DNA of 16,431 bases from Ophiosphaerella korrae (Eukaryota; Ascomycota; Dothideomycetes; Pleosporales; Phaeosphaeriaceae): positions 1 through 16,431 of the forward strand of contig JALNQF010000699.1 in the NCBI GenBank assembly GCA_028456385.1, in the 5' to 3' direction. Position numbers and translations under genes: made by a program. Below the pieces are notes generated by a model, which saw only the letters and a program-made list of their open reading frames with translations, did not search any database and had not been told where the DNA came from. Shown one piece after another: positions 1 through 8,350 of the stretch. How positions within the stretch are numbered: position 1 is the stretch's first letter; each line of letters begins with the position of its first letter.

Positions 1-396
1 TATATCTTATATACTTATTACCTTAGCTATAGATAGTACCTAGATCTAGTAGATATTTAATAACTAGTATCTTACTAAGTAACTAATCTAAGCTTTTAGA
101 TTAAGTTATTATAGCCTTAATTTACTATAATATATATTATTAGTTATTATAAAGGCCTTATAACTATATACTTTTAAGTAAGCTAGGCTTAGCTTTCTTA
201 GTAATACTATAATTTCTTAGTTCTTAGCTACTTTTATAAAGAATACTTTGTATAGTATCTTCTAGTTATTTAAGTAACTTAGTATTTAATTATATAGGTA
301 GACTCTAGCCTATATAATTTTAAGCTAAAGTTTTTATAGTAAGTTTATATTAAGTTATATAGTACGTAACTTTTCTTTATTAATTTTTTTAGCGCG

Positions 397-702
397 CTTA
401 GCTTTTCTATTTTAGGCTTAAGTATCTAGAGCTAAAAGTTTAATAGTAATACCTTATAAGTTTAACTAGCGCTAGACCTCTAGTTTTATTATTATAATCT
501 TATTATTAGCTTTAACTACTTTAACTAAAGTACTATACTAATTCTTTAAGAAGTAGATTAGGTTTAATAGTACTTTAATAATTAATTTAGCTAGCTAGTT
601 ATTAGTAAAGTAGAAGTTCTATTATAACTTTAAATACTTATCTATAATAAGTATTTAGCTTTTCTCTTTAGTAACGCTTTATACTTTATATAAATAGAAG
701 TT
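397..702 (-). other. copia integrase core, D-D-E all replaced (N-N-K)
   Basis: The three catalytic positions are in frame. The first Asp sits in S-I-D-F (codon AAC, 702-700). The second sits in A-D-N (codon AAT, 507-505). The Glu sits in the N-R-x-A-E-R block (codon AAG, 399-397). There are 64 residues between the first two, and exactly 35 between the second and third, as expected for a DD35E integrase. All three have changed by G to A (Asp to Asn twice, Glu to Lys), each with a T just before the G. Integrase inserts the cDNA into host DNA; this one has lost every metal-binding residue. Confidence 0.85.
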
Positions 703-867
703 AATAGAAAGTTTTTCTTTTAGTTTTTTATAACTAATTCTTAGTATATAACTAACTTACTACTTTATCTTAGCTTTACTATATATATTATACTAAACTA
801 TAGATACTTTTTTTATACGTACTTCTTAAGCTTACTAGATAAGATATTTAATTATAGCTAGACTAAG

Positions 868-888
868 ATAACTAAGTCTCTTATACTA
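868..888 (-). other. GAG-pre-integrase motif W-H-K-R-L-G-H
   Basis: The codons TAG-TAT-AAG-AGA-CTT-AGT-TAT correspond to Trp-His-Lys-Arg-Leu-Gly-His after undoing RIP. This is the signature that precedes the integrase core in Ty1/copia elements. Further on, a tat-aat-ata-tat group (near 735-724) fits the C-x2-C pair of the same zinc-binding domain, followed by Ser-Lys-Ala-Lys. The two His of the motif are now Tyr and the Trp is a stop. Confidence 0.8.
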
Positions 889-1299
889 TAGTAGTACTAG
901 TACTTTTATAGTTTAAGGCTTATAGGTATAGTATACTACTTAGTACTATAGATTATATAGTAGATAATACTCTAGTACCTATTAACTATAAATCTTAGTA
1001 AGCTCTCTAATTATTTATCTATTAGGCTTATTTAGAGTTATTAGTTTAGATTAAGTATTCTACTATATTCTTTTCTACTAAAGTAGTTAGAAAGAGACTA
1101 GGTTATATAAAATATCTAGGTATATAGCTATATTATATAGAGTTAGCTTTTTTTCTCCTAATTAGTTTATTAGCGTAATTATAATTAATCTATATCCTTT
1201 TACTTATATTTTAGACTTACTTACTTATATATAATTATTTAGTATAGGTAAGTAGTAGTTAGATACCTAAGTAAGATTATTTATAATATAGTAAGTTAA

Positions 1300-1311
1300 G
1301 CTAGAGTCTAA
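1300..1311 (-). other. copia aspartic protease active-site motif
   Basis: Codons read Leu-Asp-Ser-Ser, followed by Leu-Thr-Tyr-Tyr-Ile-Ile. They align with the copia protease signature L-D-S-G-A/S-T-x-H-I. The catalytic Asp (GAC at 1308-1306) is still present because its G follows A, not T. The Gly of the D-S-G triad has become Ser (GGC to AGC), and the two later Tyr codons are probably former His. The enzyme normally cuts the gag-pol polyprotein. The change at Gly and the stop codons elsewhere make it non-functional. Confidence 0.7.
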
Positions 1312-1569
1312 AATAAAGGAGTTTTAGAGTAGATAGCTATTAAGGCTTATTATAGTAAAGATACTTTTAATCTCTAATATTTACTAGCCTTTTAGTTAAT
1401 TATCTTCTTCTATAAAACCTAGAGTTAGTAATTTCTTTATCTAGAGTTTAGACTATCCTCTAATTAGCTTTTATAATATAGTATTATTCTTATATTTATA
1501 ATTAATAAGTCTTTATATAATCTTGTTTAGGTACTAATTTTCTAGTACTTTATCTAGATAGATATAATA

Positions 1570-1608
1570 GTATTCTTTTAAAGAATAGTATTTACTATAA
1601 GTAGAGTA
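1570..1608 (-). other. copia gag zinc knuckle, all ligands mutated to Tyr
   Basis: Codons TAC, TAT, TAT and TAC sit at the spacing C-x2-C-x3-H-x4-C, and the following residues read Y-Y-I-Y-L-D-K. This resembles the gag knuckle of fungal copia elements, where the motif is followed by an aromatic pair and a P-E-K-like segment. TGC or TGT to TAC or TAT, and CAC or CAT to TAC or TAT, are exactly the RIP outcomes. The knuckle normally binds the genomic RNA for packaging. All four zinc ligands are gone. Confidence 0.7.
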
Positions 1609-2625
1609 TAGTAATCTCTCTATAGTAGTAGTTTCTCTAGATTTCTTTTTATATATATAGTTACTACGTTTATAGGCTTTTCTTTTTAAACCTAACTTTT
1701 TTTAAGTAAGTTAACTAGTATTATACTCTAGTCTTTAAAGTTTTTCTAGGTAATATACGCTTTTTATAAAAGAGGCGTCTCTAGTCTTACTTTAAGTAGA
1801 TTTACTACTATTAGTAAAGTATAATAAGGTACTATTTACTATAAAAGTAGCTTTCCTCTCTTTTAAAAGATATACTATTATTATATACTCTTAGAAGTAT
1901 TTTATTATTTCTTTCTAGGTTATATACTTATTAAAGTAACTATAGTTTTAAAAATTAATTAACTATATAGGCGTAGCCTTATTTATAGCTAAGAGAAAAT
2001 CTTTAGTTACTACTTTAAGATTTAAGACTTCTATAACTTAATAAGTTTTAGCGTTTATAGTAGCTTAGTTATACTTAGCTATCTAAGTATTCTAGTTTAA
2101 AGTATTCCTTATTAGTTTAAGCGAACTAATATAGCGCTTATAAGTACGCTCTCTTTCTATCTACTTATTAATCCTAACTATTTGTTTTAGGTTAGTAAGC
2201 TATTATCTTATTAATTAATTTAGTAAGTAGTATATACGTAGTAGATAAAGTAAGACTAATAATTAGATAAAGACTATAATATACTATAGACTTATCTATT
2301 CCTTATTATATATATATTAATTAATTTAGTATTACTTAGAGAAAGTCTTATAGTACTTAAGATCTTCTTTAAATACTTTAAGGCCTACTACTAAGAGTTT
2401 AGACTAACGCGTTAGTTCTTTAATATTACTAGCTAGAGTATAATTAGTAAGTACTAAAAGATTAATAAGCTCTAGTATATTTATAAGCTCTATAGTAAAA
2501 GCTAAGTTAATTTAATCTTAGATTTTATATATAACGTATCTTAACTATAGCTAAGTTAGCTACGTAGTATAGTCTATATTAGTTCTTAACGTTATAGTTA
2601 GATTGCGTTAAGTAATACTAGCTAT

Positions 2626-3144
2626 CTTAGTATAGCTTTAAACTACAAGAAAGTAAGAGATATATACTTTTTTAAGTATATATAATTAATACTAGATATA
2701 GTACTCTATTTATTACTTAGCTTAATTAAGAGTTACTAGAAAGCTACTAGAGAGTAAGAGATTAGTACTTTTTACTAATACGTATATAGTACTTAGCTTA
2801 ATACTTAGCTTAATACTTAAGTTAATACTTAAGTTAATACTTAAGTTAATACTCGAGTTAATACTCGAGTTAATACTTAAGTTAATACTTAAGTTAATAC
2901 TTAAGTTAATGCTTAAGCTAGAGTAGTTAGGTTTAGGTAGGTACTAGTTTACTTAACTTAATTAAGGTAGTAAGACTCTTAATTATTAGATTTTAAAAAA
3001 GGTTATAGTAGTTTAATAAAAAGGCTTTTTTGTAATAGCTATATAAAGGCCTTATTAGAGAGGGATACTAAGGCTTTTAGAAAAGCCCTTTTTTAGATTA
3101 ATTACCTATAACTTAATAGTACTAGGTATAAACTAAGTAGATTA
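2626..3144 (-). other. copia 5' leader and probable 5' LTR (non-coding)
   Basis: No gene is visible in this stretch. By position, upstream of the inferred gag start, it must hold the 5' LTR, primer-binding site and leader of the copia element, but the LTR limits cannot be fixed without a second LTR. It contains the 12-bp minisatellite at 2791-2922. It also contains a TATA-like block around 3040-3055 (a TTTATATAGC on the minus strand, next to AAGGCCTT), which could be the LTR promoter. TG and CA dinucleotides are nearly absent here too, so it has been mutated with the rest of the element. Confidence 0.5.
2791..2922. repeat. 12-bp palindrome-rich minisatellite, 10 full units plus a partial one
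   Basis: Units on the plus strand run as follows: ACTTAGCTTAAT twice, ACTTAAGTTAAT three times, ACTCGAGTTAAT twice, ACTTAAGTTAAT three times, then a diverged unit GCTTAAGCTAGA. Each CTTAAG or CTCGAG core is a perfect 6-bp palindrome, and ATTAACTTAAGTTAAT at unit joints is a perfect 16-bp one. Period and unit order are read directly from the sequence. The array lies in the copia leader, about 165 bp upstream of the inferred start codon, so it does not seem to be coding. Confidence 0.95.
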
Positions 3145-3163
3145 TTTTTTTTTTTTTTTTTTT
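3145..3163. repeat. T19 homopolymer (possible poly-A tail of a minus-strand retroelement)
   Basis: Nineteen consecutive T residues. On the minus strand this is an A tract at the 3' end of whatever lies at 3164-3555, which is how a LINE or a retrotransposed cDNA would look. It could also be a simple low-complexity run. It separates the copia element from the less mutated segment. Confidence 0.6.
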
Positions 3164-3385
3164 AAACTCTAGCCCTACGCTCTATCTATATATCTACGAT
3201 GTAGTAGTCTTAGCTAGGTCTCTTAAGATAGTAGTAAGCTAGATCCTTAACACCCTTTTTATTAAAGTACTAGTTTCTTTATTATATTAGTTGTACTAAC
3301 GTAGTCTATCTCCTTATATATAAGATTCTTTGTTTGTAAAAGTTAAGGCTATAATCCTTTTAGCTATAGTAGGGTTAGTAGCTTA

Positions 3386-3405
3386 GCGATTACGTATATA
3401 ATCGC
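3386..3405. repeat. short inverted repeat
   Basis: GCGATTA (3386-3392) and TAATCGC (3399-3405) are perfect reverse complements around a 6-base loop CGTATA. The loop is itself almost palindromic, so the whole 20 bp is nearly symmetric. No rho-independent terminator or known site is implied, since this is a eukaryotic region. It may be chance or a remnant hairpin. Confidence 0.6.
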
Positions 3406-3452
3406 GCATCTAATTACGTATTAAGTATCTAATCGTACAACTTATCTACTAA

Positions 3453-3475
3453 GCGTTTACTCTAGAGCGTTTACT
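3453..3475. repeat. 14-bp direct repeat motif
   Basis: GCGTTTACT occurs at 3453-3461 and again at 3467-3475 with a period of 14. CpG is retained in both copies, unlike the surrounding elements. No function is recognised. Confidence 0.6.
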
Positions 3476-3555
3476 ACTAAATAGTTACGTATTCTACTAT
3501 ACTATATTACTTAGCCTAATTACGTATAATATAATAGCTTACTTACTACTTAGTA

Positions 3556-4879
3556 TTATAATAAGTTTATATAATAATTTTATAAACTACTAGTATATAG
3601 ATACTAAAGTATTAATAAAATATTAGATAGATTACTATAAGACTACTATATCCTAAAAGTAAAATAGCTAGTAATAGAAGTACTATAAGACTATATAAAA
3701 TATTATTAGAATAAATATAGTAAATATATACTATATAGAATATTATAACTAGTTAAAGTACTAGAATAACTATAGAGAATTATTATAATAGATTTTATTA
3801 TAAAACTACTTAAGTTAAAGAACTTAATATTAGGAGCTAAGTATAATAGAATCCTAATAAAAGTAAATAAGTTTATAAAGTACTTATACTTTAGACTATA
3901 TAAAGAAAAAAGTAAGATAGAAGTTACTATATACTAGGTTCTAAGGACTATAATTAGCTAGTATAAACTACTAAATAAAATTATTATAGATAAAGATATA
4001 AGATTTATATTAAAACTATAAGAAATAAAAATAGTATAATTAGGAATTAATTATATAATATTAATAGTATACTCTCTAAAGATAGATAGATAATTAGAAT
4101 ATATAAACTAAATAGTAAAATAATACCTAAGATACTACCTTAACTATAACTAGAACAATTAGGTATAATTACTACTTATAGTATAACTAGTATATAATTG
4201 CGTAAAGAATATAGTAATAAAAGTATTACTTTTTTTTATAAATTATAGATTTAACTCTAATATATACTAAATACTAAAGAATATAATATCTTAGTCTTTA
4301 AAAGGAAAAAACTTTATAAATAAACTTAAGAAAATATATAATTAACTAAAATAAGATATAGAATTCTTATAAGATTAGATTATAAAGTACTATAATAAAA
4401 AATACTAAAAAGGACCCTAATTTAGAGAGAGAGAAAAAGAATAGTTAGTATAAAGAAATATTAAAAGTAAATAACTAAGTTTAAAACTTAATTACATTAA
4501 GATAAAACTATATAAAGTAACTAAGAAAGTTATACTAGTTATATTTAAGCTAAAGCTACTAAACAAGATAAAGATATACCTAATATTCTATATAGTACTA
4601 CTAGAAAAAGTACTATAAGAAGTAGAACTACTAGTATATAAAGTAGATATATATAGAGAATTTAAAGAATAAAAAGTTAAAGAAATTTTATAGTACTAAT
4701 TTTATAATAGAAAAAATTACTACTTAGTAAAATAGATAAGTATAAATAAAATAGAGTAACTATAAGAAGATATATAAAAACTAGAAGATAACTTTAACTA
4801 CTTTAAGAAACTAGAAGAGTTCTAAAATTAAAATCTTCTAGACTACCTAGTAATAAATAGAGAAGACCTATATTATTAG
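3556..4879 (+). pseudogene. Ty3/gypsy integrase plus chromodomain (copy A), RIP-killed, frame intact
   Basis: A single frame runs from 3581 to the probable natural end at TAG-TAA-TAA (4877-4885). Stops occur only where Gln or Trp is expected. The HHCC finger is at codons 3581, 3602, 3692 and 3701 (H-x6-H, C-x2-C), all four now Tyr. The core keeps its acids: Asp in I-D-F-I (3791), Asp in I-D-K-D (3989) and Glu in L-E-Y-I-N (4097), with exactly 35 residues between the last two. The C-terminal part reads K-I-K-I-Y-L-I-F-Y (former I-H-P-x-F-H, around 4570-4600). A chromodomain follows at about 4660-4800, with Y-Y-L-V-K then TAG at 4733 for the Trp. In live relatives the integrase inserts cDNA and the chromodomain guides it to heterochromatin. 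Confidence 0.9.
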
Positions 4880-4894
4880 TAATAAGTAAAAAGG

Positions 4895-5912
4895 TACTAA
4901 ATACACCTAATATAGTAAAAACCTAAGTAGCGTTTATTATAAACTTAAAATCTAACTTAGACTCTAAAAGAATAGCTTATATAATAGACTTCTTATTATT
5001 TAAAGCTTTTATCTTATAAAGATAAACTAAATAAGTATAGTTTTTTACTTATATACTTAGAATATAGTTATACTCCTTTTTAGCCTCTATAATCTATAAT
5101 AATAGTTTATCTTAAGTATAGTTAATAGCTCTTCCTATTATACTTAAGTACTAATATATAAATAATCTTAATAAACTTATACTTTATAAGATAGATACTA
5201 GATAAAGTATAAGATAAATAAGTATTAGTATAAATATATACTTTATAAGCTTTACTATATTTTAAAAAATAGTAAACTAATAGAGAGTTAGAAGACTTAT
5301 AATAAAAATAAGAAAATATCTTAATACTATAACGTAATACGTAATCTACTAATTAAAGATAGTAAAAAGTAGATTTAGTAAGTATAGGAATAGAGAATAA
5401 AGAACTTAATATTAATAAAGAAACTAGGTTAATAATATTAGCTCTTATAAAGGAAAATAAAAACTTACTTAAAAGAGGAAATAGTATTATAAGTATAATA
5501 AGAGAAATTAAGATAGAGCTAATTAGTCCTAACTTAGATACTAATAAAGTATAGGATAAGTAATATAATAACTTTAATTAGAAAACTACTTATAATTAGG
5601 ATATATAGTAGTAATCTATAATAATATATAATAGATTAAGAGGACCTATAGTTATATATAATAAATTACAAGTAATTTATAATATTATATAAATAGATTA
5701 GTATAAGTATAGAGTTAATAATAATATATATTATTAGGATAGTATTAGTAATCTAATTTCTAACCTAGAACGCTAATACTTAATATTATATATATAAATT
5801 AACTATTATTTGTAGTTATTACTTAATTATAATATAAGCTTTTATTATTATCTTCTAATCTACTAATACTCTTTAGTAATTACTATACTTAATAATAGTA
5901 GACTATATTATA
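4895..5912 (+). repeat. 3' LTR of gypsy copy A (type I LTR)
   Basis: About 1,018 bp. The start is set where TACTAA follows a purine stretch (GTAAAAAGG, 4886-4894), which fits a polypurine tract abutting a former TG. The end is set by alignment with the other LTR copies at a TATTATA-like terminus. The middle (about 5575-5690) differs from the LTRs flanking copy C: it has an AATTAGAAAACTACTTATAA segment and lacks their TTTATAGCTTTATA palindrome. No gene is present in this stretch. Confidence 0.75.
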
Positions 5913-6928
5913 AATAAGAGCTAGAGTAGCTTCTACTATATTTTTAAAGTTAAGCTTAGACTCTAAAAGAGTAAAATATTTAATAAACTTCTTAATATTT
6001 AAGGCTTTTTTTTTATAAAGATAAGATTAATAAAGTTAGTTATTAGATAATTATATCTAATTATTAAGAAGTTAAAACTAATATTCTTTTAGTATATAAT
6101 AAGAGAGCTTATAAAGTCTATTATACTCTTTTTTAACTTCTATAATCTATAATAATAGTTTTTCTAAAGTATAGTTAATAGCTTACTTTATTATATATAT
6201 GTATAGATACTTAAATAAGTATCTTTAACTTATATTCTACTAGAGATATACTATATAAGTTATAAAATAAATAAGTATTAGTATAAATATATACTTTATA
6301 AGCTTTACTATACTTTAAAGAAAAATAAACTAATAAAAAGTTTAAAAACTTATAATAAAAATAAAGAAATATTATAATACTATAGTATAATACACTATTA
6401 GGTAATTAAAAATAATAAAGAGTAGACTTAGTAAGTATAGAAATAGAAGATAAAGAACTTAATATTAATAAAGAAATAAGACTAATAATTTTAGCTCTAA
6501 AATAAAAGAATAAAAACTTACCTAAAGTAAAGAATAGTATTATAAGTATAATAAAGGAAATTAAGAGAGAACTAATTAGTTTTAACTTAAGTACTAATAA
6601 AGTATAAGATAAGTAAAGTAATAACCTAGATTAGAAAACAACTTATAATTAGAATACGTACGTAATCTTTTAATTTATTAAACGTATAAATAGAAATTAA
6701 ATATAGATTAAGAGATTAGTAAAAGTATATAGTTAGTAGTACTATATATTATTAAGATAATATTAGTACTCTAATCTTTAACTAAAAGTAAAAATACTTA
6801 ATATTACAAGAATCTACTATTATTTATACCTTATTACCTAATTATAATATAAGCTATTATTAATAACTTATAATTTACTAATACATTATAGTACTTACTT
6901 ATATTTAATAATAGGTAACTTTATAGTA
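5913..6928 (+). repeat. LTR between copies A and B (type I)
   Basis: This stretch aligns with the LTR of copy A along its length. Shared blocks include GAGCTAGAGTAGCTTCTA near the start and, near 5050-5130 and 6120-6200, a CTATAATCTATAATAATAGT block. Later blocks are AGTATTAGTATAAATATATA and AAAGAACTTAATATTAATAA. The first ten or so bases expected from the other LTRs (TACTTAATAT) are missing or merged with the end of the previous LTR. Its mid-segment resembles copy A, with AGATTAGAAAACAACTTATA near 6630. No gene is present. Confidence 0.75.
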
Positions 6929-8326
6929 CTTTTAAAAAAATAAAAAAACTTAAAATTTAAAAAGGATTTATAAAAACTTATAAATAAATATATATTTAAA
7001 GTAAAATATAAAGAGAATTTATATAGTAGTTCTATAAATTACTAGTATATAGATACTAAAATATTATTAAAATACTAAATAGACTTTTATAAAACTACTA
7101 CATCTTAAATATAAAATAACTAGTAATAAAAGTACTATAAAATTATATAAAGTATTATAGAAATAAATATAGTAAATATATACTATATAGAATATTATAA
7201 TATATTAAGATACTAAAATAACTTTAAAAAGTTATTATAATAGACTTTATTATAAACTTACTTAGATTAAAAGATCTAATACTAAAAGTTAAATATAAAA
7301 AAATCTTAATTATAGTAAATAAACTTATAAAGAACTTATACTTTAAACTATATAAAAAAAAAGAAAATAGAAGTTACTATATACTAAGTTCTAGAAACTA
7401 TAGTTAGCTAGTATAGTTTTCTAGATAAGATTATTATAGATAAAAATATAAGATTTATATTAAAACTATAAGTAATAATAATAGTATTATTAAGAATTAA
7501 ATAGTAAATATTAGTAGTATACTACTTATAGATATAAGAATAGTTAGAATATATAAACTAAATAGTAGAATAGTACTTAAGATATAACTTTAACTATAAT
7601 TAAAATAATTAAGTATAGCTATTACTTATAATATAGCTAGTATATAATATTATAAAGTATATAAAAATAAAAGTTTTACTTTTTTTTATAAACTATAGAT
7701 TTAACTCTAATATATATTAGATACTAATATTTAAAGTATTTTAGTTTCTAAAAAGAAGAAATTTTACTTATAAATTAAAAGAAATATATAATTAACTATA
7801 ATAAGATATAAAGTTCTTATAAGATTAAATAATAAAATACTATAATAAGAAATACTAAAAGAAATATTAGTTTAAAGAGAGATAAAAAGCATAGTTAGTA
7901 TAAAGAAATATTAAAAGTAAATAATTAAGTTTAAACTAGATTATATAAAAATAAAACTATATAAAGTTAAAAAGAAAATTATACTAGTAATATTTAAGTT
8001 AAAACTACTATATAAAATAAAAATATATCTAATATTCTATATAGTACTATAAAAAAAAAACTATAAAAGTAGAACTACTAGTATATAAAGTAAATATATA
8101 TAAAGAATAATAAAAATAAAAAGTAAAAAAATATATATAATAGTAATTCTATAATAAAAGAAATTTCTACTTAGTAAAATAAATAGGTATAGATAAGAAA
8201 AAATAAATATAGAAAAATACGTAGAAAATAAAAGATAATCTTAATTACTTTAAGAAATTAGAAAAGTTCTAAAATTAAAACTCTCTAGAATACTTTATAG
8301 TAAACTAAGAAAACCTATATTACTAA
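6929..8326 (+). pseudogene. Ty3/gypsy integrase plus chromodomain (copy B), frameshifted
   Basis: Homology to copy C begins near 6929, in the segment between RNase H and integrase. The finger starts at 7033 and the first Asp (I-D-F-I) is at 7243 in the same frame. A 2-bp deletion relative to copy A, in an A-rich run near 7365, then shifts the frame. The second Asp (7439) and the Glu (L-E-Y-I-N, 7547) are in the new frame with 35 residues between them. The chromodomain part N-F-Y-L-V-K (8159-8176) is in that same frame. The end is at TAA-TAA-TAG (8324 onward). Gln and Trp codons are again stops. The catalytic triad survives as codons, but the protein cannot be made. Confidence 0.85.
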
Positions 8327-8330
8327 TAAT

Positions 8331-8350
8331 AGATAAAGAAGAGATAAAAG
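8331..8350 (+). other. polypurine tract before 3' LTR (copy B)
   Basis: A purine-rich run AGATAAAGAAGAGATAAAAG lies just after the pol stop and just before the LTR start TACTTAATAT. Plus-strand cDNA synthesis primes from such tracts in LTR elements. Copies A (4886-4894) and C (15577-15597) have related purine-rich runs at the same place, which supports the LTR start I chose. Confidence 0.65.

Larger units (their letters stand above)
1..2625 (-). pseudogene. copia gag-pol polyprotein (gag, PR, IN), dead by RIP
   Basis: One frame can be followed for 875 codons without an indel, from 2625 to the window edge. It is broken only by TAA and TAG codons at places where Gln or Trp is expected. The likely start is the codon at 2625-2623, now ATA, in the context AAG-ATA-GCT-AGT. 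If ATG was original this reads Met-Ala-Ser with a purine at -3. In order there are a gag N-terminal part, a CxxCxxxHxxxxC knuckle (1608-1570), a protease L-D-S motif (1311-1300), the GAG-pre-integrase W-H-K-R-L-G-H motif (888-868), and an integrase core (702-397). Integrase is followed by the copia-typical stretch that reads as Y-L-x-N-x-T-P (around 300-245) and L-K-V-Y-G-C-K-A (around 180-150). The product would have been a self-cleaving polyprotein in cytoplasmic particles. No functional product is possible now. Confidence 0.88.
1..3144 (-). mobile_element. Ty1/copia LTR retrotransposon, 5' portion, RIP-degraded
   Basis: This element reads right to left and runs off the left edge. In element order it shows a non-coding 5' part (3144 to 2626), gag, protease, GAG-pre-integrase and integrase. 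Protease before integrase, with integrase before RT, is the copia order (in gypsy, integrase follows RNase H). RT and RNase H would lie beyond position 1. Both C-to-T and G-to-A changes are visible in the coding strand, so both strands were mutated. The right border is not precisely defined; I place it next to the T run at 3145. No target-site duplication can be tested because the other end is outside the window. Confidence 0.85.
3164..3555. other. RIP-sparse segment, no gene recognised; possible LINE 3' end
   Basis: About 390 bp without a recognisable gene. It stands out because seven CA or TG dinucleotides and about a dozen CG occur here, roughly as many CA/TG as in the 3.1 kb to its left. 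Its minus strand ends in a 19-A tract, so a 5'-truncated non-LTR element is one explanation. A tentative minus-strand reading has several stops and no motif I can assign. I see no tRNA promoter boxes. It contains a 7-bp-stem inverted repeat (3386-3405) and a 14-bp tandem motif (3453-3475). It may equally be unique host DNA caught between two elements. Confidence 0.45.
3556..5912 (+). mobile_element. Ty3/gypsy chromovirus copy A, 5'-truncated at integrase
   Basis: This copy holds the integrase and chromodomain end of pol followed by one LTR. Homology to copies B and C begins at about 3556, a few codons before the integrase zinc finger. Gag, protease, RT and RNase H are all missing. It abuts the RIP-sparse segment on the left and the LTR of copy B directly on the right. 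Of the three copies it has the best-preserved reading frame. Confidence 0.8.

Noticed and set aside
2791..2922. A CRISPR-like or telomeric repeat array
   Set aside because: Units are 12 bp, contiguous, without spacers, and lack telomere-like G-rich strands. It is a minisatellite.
3038..3061. A plus-strand promoter (TATATAAAGG) driving a downstream gene
   Set aside because: No gene follows on the plus strand. The block is more likely part of the copia LTR and is noted there as a possible minus-strand TATA element.
3164..3555. A tRNA, 5S rRNA or other pol III gene in the lightly mutated segment
   Set aside because: I could not find A-box or B-box sequences or a cloverleaf. The T run alone is not evidence, since it lies upstream of the segment on the plus strand.
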